The notes beneath the pieces were generated by a model. It was not told where the DNA came from. It did no database searches and worked only from the letters and a program-made list of their open reading frames with translations. Positions 27,049 through 36,288 of a DNA stretch of 64,000 nt are shown in pieces; the first letter of the stretch is position 1, and each line of letters starts with the position of its first letter. A program made the position numbers and the translations under genes. The stretch lies in NCBI RefSeq assembly GCF_001895265.1, contig NZ_CP016796.1, forward strand, positions 992,001-1,056,000, read 5' to 3'. Origin of the DNA: Francisella uliginis (GTDB taxonomy: Bacteria > Pseudomonadota > Gammaproteobacteria > Francisellales > Francisellaceae).

Positions 27049-29371
27049 TATATTCTAAATCCTTATTCATATTAATTATTTGAGGTTGAGTAACTTCGAA
27101 GTTCTCGTGACCATCATATTTCCAACTAATATCCAGTTTAGCATTTTTATTTGTAACTTGAATATGTAAAACACCAGTTTTATTATTCAAATATTCCATG
27201 GTTTCGCCATCATCTAAATATATTTGATGTTGTATAATTTCATCTCTTAAAGAGGGATAAGTTTTATATATTAAATCTTGTTTAAAGTTATTAAATTGAG
27301 CTTTTAATTTATTAGTGACAATTACACTTCCCTCTTTGACGAATATAGGAATACTTTCTATGTCGACATTTAAACTAATAGTTTTACCACCTGGGTAGAT
27401 TTCTCCAGTGTAGTAGTCATACCAGTTAGATCCCTTAGGTAAATATATTTCACGAACTCTTTGGTGTTTTTCTAAAATATTTGCTATAAGCAGGTCACCA
27501 ATCATAAAATCTGGATTTTCTTGGAATGTTTTAATATCTGATTCAAAATCATAGAAGGTAGGTTTTATAATTGGCTTAGCATTTTTATGAGCCTGATAGC
27601 ATAATTGATAAATATATGGAATTAGCTCATTACGTAAATCAAAAGCTTTTTGTATAGTTTCTAAAGCTTCAGGATACATCCATGGAGTATTTACAGATTT
27701 ATCATCATTCCATGAGTGAATAGTAAACCTAGGGTAAAAAATGCCATGTTGAATCCAACGGATTAGAAGTTCAGGTTCTGGAGCAGGACCACTAAAGCCA
27801 CCAATATCATGTCCAAAATTATAAATACCTGATAGTGATAGACCTTTAGACATTTCTAAATTATATTTTAAAGTTTTCCATTCTGTATAGTTATCTCCAG
27901 TCCATGTTTGGGCATATCTTTGTAGCCCAGCACATCCTGATCTTGTAATTAGATAAGGACGTTTATTAGGAGCAAAAGCTTTTTGAGCTTCAAAACTAGA
28001 TTTAGTCATAAGAAGTGATTGAACTGGTTTAATATGTCTGATTTTTATTTCTTTACCAAAGCCATAACATATAGCATCGCCATTATAGACTTCATATTCA
28101 TTATTATCATTCCAGGTAGATTCTATACCTTTTTCTAAAAGCTGTCTTGTAACATTATCTTGCCACCAGCTAATTGTTTTTGGGTTTGTGAAATCTAGGT
28201 AATAGCCTAACTCATCCCAGTATTGTACAAGTTCTGGTTTGGTATAATATTTGTTATTTATAAAGCCATTAAAGCTAGCCACTTCATCCAATTTGGGGTG
28301 ATCTTGGAGTAAGCATGGTTTAATATTTGCACACAATCTAATGCCATTATTAAGATATTTTTGTGTAAAATCCTCTATATGAGGAAACTTTGAGTGGTTC
28401 CAATTAAAAACATATCTTTTATCACCGATAGAGGTATATCCCGAGCTTAACTGAAAAGAGCCGCATTGGATATTATATTTTTGGCAATCATTAATAAAGT
28501 TATCCATTTGAGATTGAGCGTCTGGAAGATCTGTATAAGTCATTGTAGAACCAGAATAATATAAGCTCCAGTAGGGTGGTAAGATAGTTTTACCTGTAAC
28601 AGAACTAAAAGTTTCTGTAACATCAGCAATTTTATCACCAAGTATAAAATAGTAATCAAGGTCTCCAGCTTTTGCTTCATAGCTAATATATGGACCATGA
28701 TAGTTATCAATCTCTTTACCAAAGTTAAAAGAACTATCACTTAAATTGTCATAAAAGATACCAAATGATGTCTTACTCATAGGATTATGGGATATGAAAA
28801 AAGGGATATGCTTATATAAAGGGTCTGAGCTTTCTGAGTCATAACCCATGGGATCAATAGATCTCATCTCATAACGTTTTTTATCACGATTAAGAGAGCC
28901 TGTTTTTTCACCAAGACCAAAAAACATAGTATCAGAATCTTTCTTTATAGCATGATAAGAACCTCTATCTGACCAGAAATCTAAATTATATGCTTGAGTT
29001 TGTAAGTCTTGAGAAAATTTGATCCATTTATCAGAGTCTTTTTTGTACCAACTAATAATAAAGCCGTCTAGATTTATTTCACATTTTAGTTTGTTAGTTT
29101 GTACTATGGCAAAGTTATCATCTCCATAAGCTTCAAATTCAGGACAGCTAAAGCTTGATGTATTTAATCTATCGACTCCTTCAAAAGGTATGTCATCTTT
29201 TGTGATTGACCATGTCTTATCTAAAGTTGGTTTTAAAGATTTAGTAAAGAGTACTCTAAATATATTCTCCTCTAATATATAGACTCTTACAAAAATTTGT
29301 TTTTCTGGAAGTTCAAATATAATATGGTCATTATGTGTGTCTTTAAGCTTAAATTTACAAATATCTAACAT
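27041..29371 (-). CDS. Glycoside hydrolase family 31 enzyme (alpha-glucosidase/alpha-xylosidase type)
   Basis: The 776-residue protein has the GH31 layout: an N-terminal beta-sandwich (1-260), a catalytic barrel with nucleophile D422 in ESTWNDNNEY and probable acid/base D493 in WTGDNYTEW, HDIGGF at 521-526, and C-terminal beta domains. No signal peptide is visible, so it should act in the cytoplasm on an imported glycoside. The co-transcribed GPH symporter 11 bp upstream is the natural importer. Which alpha-linked sugar it releases, and whether that feeds the uronate pathway, is not evident. Confidence 0.9.
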   Translation of the reverse strand: MLDICKFKLKDTHNDHIIFELPEKQIFVRVYILEENIFRVLFTKSLKPTLDKTWSITKDDIPFEGVDRLNTSSFSCPEFEAYGDDNFAIVQTNKLKCEINLDGFIISWYKKDSDKWIKFSQDLQTQAYNLDFWSDRGSYHAIKKDSDTMFFGLGEKTGSLNRDKKRYEMRSIDPMGYDSESSDPLYKHIPFFISHNPMSKTSFGIFYDNLSDSSFNFGKEIDNYHGPYISYEAKAGDLDYYFILGDKIADVTETFSSVTGKTILPPYWSLYYSGSTMTYTDLPDAQSQMDNFINDCQKYNIQCGSFQLSSGYTSIGDKRYVFNWNHSKFPHIEDFTQKYLNNGIRLCANIKPCLLQDHPKLDEVASFNGFINNKYYTKPELVQYWDELGYYLDFTNPKTISWWQDNVTRQLLEKGIESTWNDNNEYEVYNGDAICYGFGKEIKIRHIKPVQSLLMTKSSFEAQKAFAPNKRPYLITRSGCAGLQRYAQTWTGDNYTEWKTLKYNLEMSKGLSLSGIYNFGHDIGGFSGPAPEPELLIRWIQHGIFYPRFTIHSWNDDKSVNTPWMYPEALETIQKAFDLRNELIPYIYQLCYQAHKNAKPIIKPTFYDFESDIKTFQENPDFMIGDLLIANILEKHQRVREIYLPKGSNWYDYYTGEIYPGGKTISLNVDIESIPIFVKEGSVIVTNKLKAQFNNFKQDLIYKTYPSLRDEIIQHQIYLDDGETMEYLNNKTGVLHIQVTNKNAKLDISWKYDGHENFEVTQPQIINMNKDLEYNA

Positions 29372-29382
29372 AATTTAAAATC

Positions 29383-30864
29383 CTAAAATGCGTTGTTTCG
29401 ACCCCAAGTTTTTTCATGTGGCCAGCCAGTAAGTTCTTCTACAACATTAATTGCTTCAGTCGGAGCATCTTCTAGGTTACCTCCATTTCTAAGGCGTTCT
29501 AGTTCATCAACTAATACCGAATGTTTTGTTTGAGTTAATCTAAATCTTGAGCTTGCTATTGCTCCGATAATACAAAATAGTATAGTACCACCTATAAAGC
29601 ATATATTTATACCTAATAATGCTGAACTAGATTGAACTGCAGCTCCAGCTTTAAAGTTAAATATAGATAATGTAAAGCCTACAATTGCGAAGGCTAATGC
29701 CTGGATCAATTTACGAGATACAGTCATAGTACTTGCAAAAGTTCCTTCTCTTCTTTTTGTGGTCAAAGCTTCATCTATATCGGCTATAAAATTATAAACA
29801 TTCCATGGAGTAAAGTAGCAACCAGCTCTAGCGAAGCCTAATACAAATATGATTAAAACAAAAAGTATTAATGAAACAGTAGGACTAAATATTGGAATAA
29901 TGATAAAGCTAAACATACTTAAAATAAGACAACCAATAGCAACACGATAACTCATTACACTACCAATTTTTATACATAAATAAGCAATTATTGGTACTGA
30001 GATTACTTGAATTATCGAAAAGCATGTATATACAACAGATGCTGAACTAACATCATAATGAAGAATAAATGTAAAATAATAAGCAAAACTTGCACCAAAA
30101 ACATCTAAAGCAACAAAAGCTCCTATATACATTAAAAGATTAAGTCTAAATGCTCTAACTCTAAGAGTTGAAAAAATATTGATGAAAATGAACTTAACTT
30201 CTTTAAACAAAGACGTATGTTGTTTTTTTGAAACCTCAATATCTCTTTCCCATGTGAATTTATATACAAAGATCCATGGCAACATAAATAAAAATGAACA
30301 AATAAGACCCATAATGATAAAAGAAGTTTTTTCATTAGCAAAAAAGTACATAATTGCTGCAGGTAAGAAGCCAGCAACAATATTTGAACTTTGTGAAAAA
30401 AGCATTCTAATCCCAGTCATTTTAGATCTAATATGATAACTATCTGTCATCTCAGCAGCCAGAGTTTCATAAGGAACTTGGATCATTGAGAAAATAAAGT
30501 TAAATGTAATATATCCAGCCAGATAGTACCAAAAGCCAAAACCTGGTATCCATAATAAAGCAAATACCCAAACTAAAGGAGCTCCTATAACAAAGAAGAA
30601 TTTCCTTCTGCCGATAGGACCACGCCAGTTATCTGAAATATATCCCATAATAGGATCAGCAAATACATCTAATCCTCTTCCTATAGCTACTATCAACCCA
30701 GCTTCAGCAGCAGATAATCCAGCTATGTTTGTGTAGAAGTACATTAACCATAAACCAAGAATAGTAAAGGCTCCACCACCAAAGAAATCACCTGAACCAT
30801 AGGCAATCATATTTGGCAGTCTAACTTGTTTATTTGACATTTTAAATTTAACAATTAAGAACAC
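29383..30864 (-). CDS. GPH-family (MelB-like) glycoside:cation symporter
   Basis: The product has 493 residues and about 12 membrane spans. The region GRGLDVFADPIMGYISDNWRG followed by PIGRRKFFF is the typical loop-2/3 motif of glycoside-pentoside-hexuronide symporters. The annotated start is at 30864; the ATG at 30840 (before SNKQVRLPN) gives a more family-like N-terminus and may be the true start, but neither has a clear ribosome binding site. It is the first gene of the operon and probably imports the glycoside cleaved by the GH31 enzyme. Confidence 0.85.
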   Translation of the reverse strand: MFLIVKFKMSNKQVRLPNMIAYGSGDFFGGGAFTILGLWLMYFYTNIAGLSAAEAGLIVAIGRGLDVFADPIMGYISDNWRGPIGRRKFFFVIGAPLVWVFALLWIPGFGFWYYLAGYITFNFIFSMIQVPYETLAAEMTDSYHIRSKMTGIRMLFSQSSNIVAGFLPAAIMYFFANEKTSFIIMGLICSFLFMLPWIFVYKFTWERDIEVSKKQHTSLFKEVKFIFINIFSTLRVRAFRLNLLMYIGAFVALDVFGASFAYYFTFILHYDVSSASVVYTCFSIIQVISVPIIAYLCIKIGSVMSYRVAIGCLILSMFSFIIIPIFSPTVSLILFVLIIFVLGFARAGCYFTPWNVYNFIADIDEALTTKRREGTFASTMTVSRKLIQALAFAIVGFTLSIFNFKAGAAVQSSSALLGINICFIGGTILFCIIGAIASSRFRLTQTKHSVLVDELERLRNGGNLEDAPTEAINVVEELTGWPHEKTWGRNNAF

Positions 30865-31042
30865 TAATAATTTAAATATAGAGTATTACTTACTTTTTTG
30901 AAATAAAAAATAAGCTTTTCTAAACTCTTGCCCACAAAGAAGTTTATAGATGATGCTATACTTCATAAAAATATAGATATGCTTAAAATGGTTATAGCTA
31001 CATAACTACTAGGTATACTGTTGAGTTTTACTTTCTTAATTT

Positions 31043-31054
31043 TAATCATGATTA
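31043..31054. promoter_or_regulatory. Perfect 12-bp palindrome, candidate operator
   Basis: TAATCATGATTA is self-complementary over its full length and lies about 200 bp upstream of the operon's first gene and 245 bp upstream of the divergent gene. It could be a dimeric regulator site. Such palindromes arise fairly often in AT-rich DNA, so this is only a candidate. Confidence 0.3.
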
Positions 31055-31090
31055 CGAGTAACCGGAATGAAAAAAGTTTATATTAGAAAT

Positions 31091-31140
31091 TATAAATATT
31101 GTATAAATATTGTATAAATATTGTATAAATATTGTATAAA
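31091..31140. repeat. 11-bp tandem repeat (TATAAATATTG, about 4.5 copies)
   Basis: Four perfect copies of TATAAATATTG run from 31091, followed by TATAAA to 31140. The 11-bp unit is close to one helical turn, and each copy contains a TATAAA that could act as a -10-like element. Short perfect arrays of this kind can change copy number by slippage and so alter promoter geometry. Confidence 0.85.
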
Positions 31141-31299
31141 TAAGGTTTATCAATATTAGTTTTATAGTTAGTTTTTAAAAAATAAAATAACAAAGGATTT
31201 GTTAATAATTGATAGTCCTAGTCAAATTTAAATATAAACCAACTTTAATTATTAATATATTATTATAAGCATAAATAACGATAAATTTAAAAAATTATT

Positions 31300-32604
31300 A
31301 TGGTTAAAAAAGTTTTATTTTTGTGTACTGCTTTATTTTATTGTGTAGGTTTTTCTGCAAATCCAACAAATATGCAATTAGCGCATAAGAATAATAATGA
31401 AGGCTATGGTATTTGGGTTTCGGGTAAAGGATATATAGGTATTTCTCCAACTAAGTGGTTTCTTATGAAAAATAGAACCGAAGGAGCTAAATATAAGTGG
31501 GTATATGATGAAGTTGGCAATAGGTTCTTAGGTTTGATGTATTATAATGTAGGTGGAAAATACACTTTAAGGTTAGTAGAAAGTAAATCATCAGATAATT
31601 ATGAAATTAATACTCTTTCACAATTATGGTCTACTTATAATCCTAACCTGCATACAACTATATCTATTAATAAAGAAGGTGATATTTTTGTCGCAATATC
31701 TACAACCGAAGATTCAAATCAGTCGTTAGGAATTTCTGAATATAGTGTAACTACACATGCATGTATTTGGCGCCGTAATCTTTCTGCACCTATGCAGTGT
31801 GTAGATAAAGTGAACGTATTTAAGCATAATGATACAACTACTATAGATCAAGTTACTGTTGATAGCATTCCAGGGGATTATAAATCTACACATAGTCGTT
31901 TTTTTGCAGTAGCTGGTAATATGTTTTATAACTGTTTATATTATGGTGAAGAGAGAGATCCTATGGGTACTAGTTGGCAATTTGACTGTTACAGTGAGAC
32001 TGTTGTTAAACAAAATGATGAAGAAAAACAGGGAGCGTTGCAAGCTATAACTAGTGGTGGAAATTATTCAGATAATGAGATTATTGTAGTTTCTAGTAAT
32101 GGTTACTATTTCATCAATAAAGATGATTGGTGGAATTTTGAGGAAGGGGGCGTTAATTATCCTAAATTTAACACTATTATGGTTGGGAGTAAATTTTTAA
32201 CGAACAGTATTTCTAATGATATTGATTGTTTTATTAAGTATTCTGAGCTTAGTGAACTTGTGTATAGAAACACTGCTTGTGGAACTGAATTTGATAAAAT
32301 AGTAAATATTAATTATATATCAAATAACGAAGGTAATTTAGTGTTGGGAACTGGGTTACAAGGTTCTATAATTGCTTCTCCGAATGGAGGCAAAGATTGG
32401 TTTACTGGAATAATTAATACTGGTGATGTTAATGCTAATTTTAACGATAGTATAGTTTCTAGGTCTCATTTCGCTGCGTTCTCAGGCGAAATAGGTATAT
32501 TAGAGACAGATAAAGGTGATATATATCTTTCCCAAGATCCAGGTAATATTCCTAATTCTTTTTGGTATAAAGCTCCCGATCCAGAATCTGAATATCATTC
32601 ATAA
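31300..32604 (+). CDS. Secreted orphan protein, probable beta-propeller with an Asp-box
   Basis: I do not recognise this 434-residue protein. It has a signal peptide at about 1-19 (VLFLCTALFYCVGFSA) and is rich in aromatic and beta-forming segments. Near residues 360-368, ASPNGGKDWF fits the Asp-box (S-x-N/D-x-G-x-x-W) of BNR/sialidase-type beta-propellers. Several paired cysteines could form disulphides. It is flanked by long non-coding stretches (435 bp and 193 bp), so it looks monocistronic. A carbohydrate-binding or hydrolytic role would suit its position beside a sugar operon but is only inference. Confidence 0.65.
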   Translation: MVKKVLFLCTALFYCVGFSANPTNMQLAHKNNNEGYGIWVSGKGYIGISPTKWFLMKNRTEGAKYKWVYDEVGNRFLGLMYYNVGGKYTLRLVESKSSDNYEINTLSQLWSTYNPNLHTTISINKEGDIFVAISTTEDSNQSLGISEYSVTTHACIWRRNLSAPMQCVDKVNVFKHNDTTTIDQVTVDSIPGDYKSTHSRFFAVAGNMFYNCLYYGEERDPMGTSWQFDCYSETVVKQNDEEKQGALQAITSGGNYSDNEIIVVSSNGYYFINKDDWWNFEEGGVNYPKFNTIMVGSKFLTNSISNDIDCFIKYSELSELVYRNTACGTEFDKIVNINYISNNEGNLVLGTGLQGSIIASPNGGKDWFTGIINTGDVNANFNDSIVSRSHFAAFSGEIGILETDKGDIYLSQDPGNIPNSFWYKAPDPESEYHS

Positions 32605-32797
32605 TATAAATTTTAAACTAATTCGATAAAAAAATAGGGACTGCTTTGGTAACTTTATTTTTAGATATCTATAGCTTAATGTTTGACTATATTATTTGTA
32701 GGCGATAATTTTTATATCATAAAGATTGAAGAAAACTTTCTCTTAAAAAAATAAAATATATAATTACTTTAAATTAATTTAATCTATAAAATGTTTA

Positions 32798-34270
32798 ATG
32801 TTAAATATAAGAAAACAAAATCCATTCTTTTTATTATGCTTTTTTGAATATTTCGAAAGATTTGGTTATTACGGTTTTAGTTATACATCAATCTTATTTT
32901 TTATGAGTAGTTATGGATTTAATTTTACCGAAAAACAAGCTGTCGTATTATTTGGAGCATTTGCAGCGTTAAGCTATGTTTTTAATGCTGTTGGAGGATA
33001 TATAGCTGATACGATACTGGGTATCAAAAGAACAATGTTTTCAGGTGGTGTATTATTATTGCTTGGTTATGCAATGATTGCTATTGGAGCTGCTATTGCA
33101 TTTAAAGAGCTTATATATATTGCTATAGCATGTGTTATTTTAGGGGCTGCATTATTTAAGCCTGCTCCTACCAACCTTATTTCTAGGATATATACAGATC
33201 ATTCAAAGATAGATTCTCTTTATACCATATTCTACATGTCTATTAATCTTGGCTCATTATCTGCATCATTATTAATACCTATTTTATCAACTAGATTAGG
33301 ATACACATTTACATATTTTATATGTTCTTTTGGATTTGTATTAGCAATAGCAAATACTTTATTAAGCTACTCTAGTATTAAAGAAATTGATAATAGTGTT
33401 GGTAAAGCAAAACTTGAGATTAAAACATTTAGTTATTTTATATTAGGGGTTTTAGCGACAATACTTATTCTTAGCTATATTTTAAAATACGGCTATTTAT
33501 CTACTTTTATACTTTGGGCTGGGGCTATATTTATATTTTCTATTTTTGTATCACAAATATTTATCGAAAAAGATGTAATGGCTAAAAAGAAAATTCTAGT
33601 AGCAATAGTTTTACTTTTTTATGCTGTAGTATTTTTTATAATATATCAGCAAAAATTTACTACTGTCTTACTTTTTAATGTTCATCATGTAAATTTACAT
33701 TTCTTAGGTATGGATGTTGATGCCCAGCAAATACCAGGAGTATTAAATACGCTAGGTGTTGTAATATTATCGCCATTACTTGCATTAGTATATACCAAGC
33801 TTAAAGATAAAGACCTTTGTCTCCCACATAAATTTGCAATGGGGTTATTCTTATGTGGTCTAGCGTATGGAACAATGTATTTAGCTTGTTTATTAAATGC
33901 TCCAACAGCAAAAATAAGTATTTGGTGGGAAGTTTTAGCTATTACAGTATTCTTCTCATCCGCTGAATTACTTATAAGTGCTTTAGGGTTAGCTCTTATG
34001 GCTAAGCTTTTACCTAAAAGAATTATGGGATTTGCAATGGGAACTTGGTTTATTACATCAGCAATAGGTATCAAACTAGGAACTATGATTGCAACTTATG
34101 TAAGTAGTAGTGTCAGATATGATTCTAAAATAGGCTTTGATACGCAAATGACTATTAGTAGTTATTATAGTTATCAGCATTTATTTGCGATGATATCCAT
34201 AATAACTATAGTTATTGCATTTTTTGCTTTTATTATAGGTAAAAAGCTTAATAACATGATTCAAGAATAA
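32798..34270 (+). CDS. POT/PTR-family proton-dependent oligopeptide transporter
   Basis: The 490-residue protein has about 14 membrane spans. The first helix carries the PTR signature ExxERFxYY (E17, E20-R21-F22, Y24-Y25), and GGYIADTILGIKRTM is the usual loop-2/3 motif. It should import di- and tripeptides with protons. The next gene begins 4 bp downstream, so the two are probably co-transcribed. Confidence 0.9.
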   Translation: MLNIRKQNPFFLLCFFEYFERFGYYGFSYTSILFFMSSYGFNFTEKQAVVLFGAFAALSYVFNAVGGYIADTILGIKRTMFSGGVLLLLGYAMIAIGAAIAFKELIYIAIACVILGAALFKPAPTNLISRIYTDHSKIDSLYTIFYMSINLGSLSASLLIPILSTRLGYTFTYFICSFGFVLAIANTLLSYSSIKEIDNSVGKAKLEIKTFSYFILGVLATILILSYILKYGYLSTFILWAGAIFIFSIFVSQIFIEKDVMAKKKILVAIVLLFYAVVFFIIYQQKFTTVLLFNVHHVNLHFLGMDVDAQQIPGVLNTLGVVILSPLLALVYTKLKDKDLCLPHKFAMGLFLCGLAYGTMYLACLLNAPTAKISIWWEVLAITVFFSSAELLISALGLALMAKLLPKRIMGFAMGTWFITSAIGIKLGTMIATYVSSSVRYDSKIGFDTQMTISSYYSYQHLFAMISIITIVIAFFAFIIGKKLNNMIQE

Positions 34271-34274
34271 TATT

Positions 34275-35168
34275 ATGAACAAAACTTTTTCTTCTTATAA
34301 AGCATTTATCTTACTTTTGATTACAATAACAATGTGGTCGACAGCTTTTATTGGTATCCGTTATTTGATGCTAAAAGGTTTTAGTGCAGGTGGTTTATCT
34401 TTATCCAGATATGGTGTTGCTAGTATAGTGATGTTAATAATTTTTATAAAACAAAAGAATAAAACTATCCCTAGCTTATTGGATTTAATGAGATTTGCTA
34501 TATTAGGGTTCTTTGGCTTTTTTTCATACAATGTTTTTTTAAACTCTGGTGAAGCTAGGATTACAGCAGCTAGTGCAAACTTTATTATTGCTCAAGCACC
34601 TATTGTAGTAGCATTGTTAGCATATGTGTTTTTTAGAGAAAAGATTACAAAGCTTGGTATTTTGGGTTTTTGTATAGCTCTAGTTGGTGCTGGTATAATT
34701 TTCTTATCAAGTGATGATACATCTTTTGAGTTTGTTGGAATTTGTTTTGTATATTTAGCTTGCTTTTCAGGTGCGATATATTCAATTTTTCAAAAAAGTA
34801 TATTAACAAAATTTCATCCTATAGAAGCTGTGGCTTATTTTATATGGTTTGGCACTGCTATGCTTCTTATATACTCAAAAGAAGCTTTTGTAGAGATTAG
34901 TTCTGCAGATTTAACTAGTATATTAGTAATAATTTATATAGGGGTTTTCCCTGGAGCATTGGGCTATTTATTTTGGGGATATGCGTTTAGAAACTTAAAA
35001 GCAACAGTAGCTATCGCATCGTTATATTTTATGCCAATAATATCAATATTTCTTAGTTGGTTATTTTTAAATGAGGTAGAAGATATCTTTGGTATTATTG
35101 GTGGAATAATTAGTGTGATAGGTGCTTATATAATTAGTAAATATGGTTTAAGTAAAAAAACTGATTAA
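34275..35168 (+). CDS. EamA/DMT-family inner-membrane transporter
   Basis: The 297-residue protein has ten predicted membrane spans built as two EamA repeats (about 12-140 and 155-290), each ending in a hydrophobic helix followed by a short polar tail. The first repeat starts with ITMWSTAFIGIRYLML, typical of drug/metabolite transporters. The substrate is unknown. It starts 4 bp after the peptide transporter gene. Confidence 0.88.
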   Translation: MNKTFSSYKAFILLLITITMWSTAFIGIRYLMLKGFSAGGLSLSRYGVASIVMLIIFIKQKNKTIPSLLDLMRFAILGFFGFFSYNVFLNSGEARITAASANFIIAQAPIVVALLAYVFFREKITKLGILGFCIALVGAGIIFLSSDDTSFEFVGICFVYLACFSGAIYSIFQKSILTKFHPIEAVAYFIWFGTAMLLIYSKEAFVEISSADLTSILVIIYIGVFPGALGYLFWGYAFRNLKATVAIASLYFMPIISIFLSWLFLNEVEDIFGIIGGIISVIGAYIISKYGLSKKTD

Positions 35169-35218
35169 AACCTTTAAAGTTTGTTACTCTCAACATTTTA
35201 ATAAAAATCTTTTTTGTC

Positions 35219-35224
35219 TATAAT
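35219..35224 (+). promoter_or_regulatory. Candidate -10 element for pheST
   Basis: TATAAT at 35219-35224 is a perfect -10 hexamer 30 bp before the pheS start. No convincing -35 is present at the right distance, but a TG two bases upstream may give partial extended -10 character. The short leader leaves no room for a leader peptide with an attenuator. Confidence 0.4.
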
Positions 35225-35245
35225 ATCTCTCAAGTTTTGAAATAA

Positions 35246-36268
<1,023 letters not shown>

Positions 36269-36288
36269 TTATTATTTGAGGTTTATAA

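Larger units (their letters stand above)
30865..31299. other. 435-bp divergent intergenic region upstream of the inositol/glucuronate operon
   Basis: No gene is seen here. The region separates the operon's first gene (minus strand) from a secreted orphan protein (plus strand) and should hold both promoters. It contains the palindrome at 31043-31054 and the 11-bp tandem repeat at 31091-31140; the rest is plain AT-rich sequence. No regulator gene lies in the operon itself, so control probably acts here through a factor encoded elsewhere. Confidence 0.6.

Noticed and set aside
31091-31140. CRISPR-like array
   Set aside because: The repeats are 11 bp, directly adjacent, with no spacers and no cas genes.
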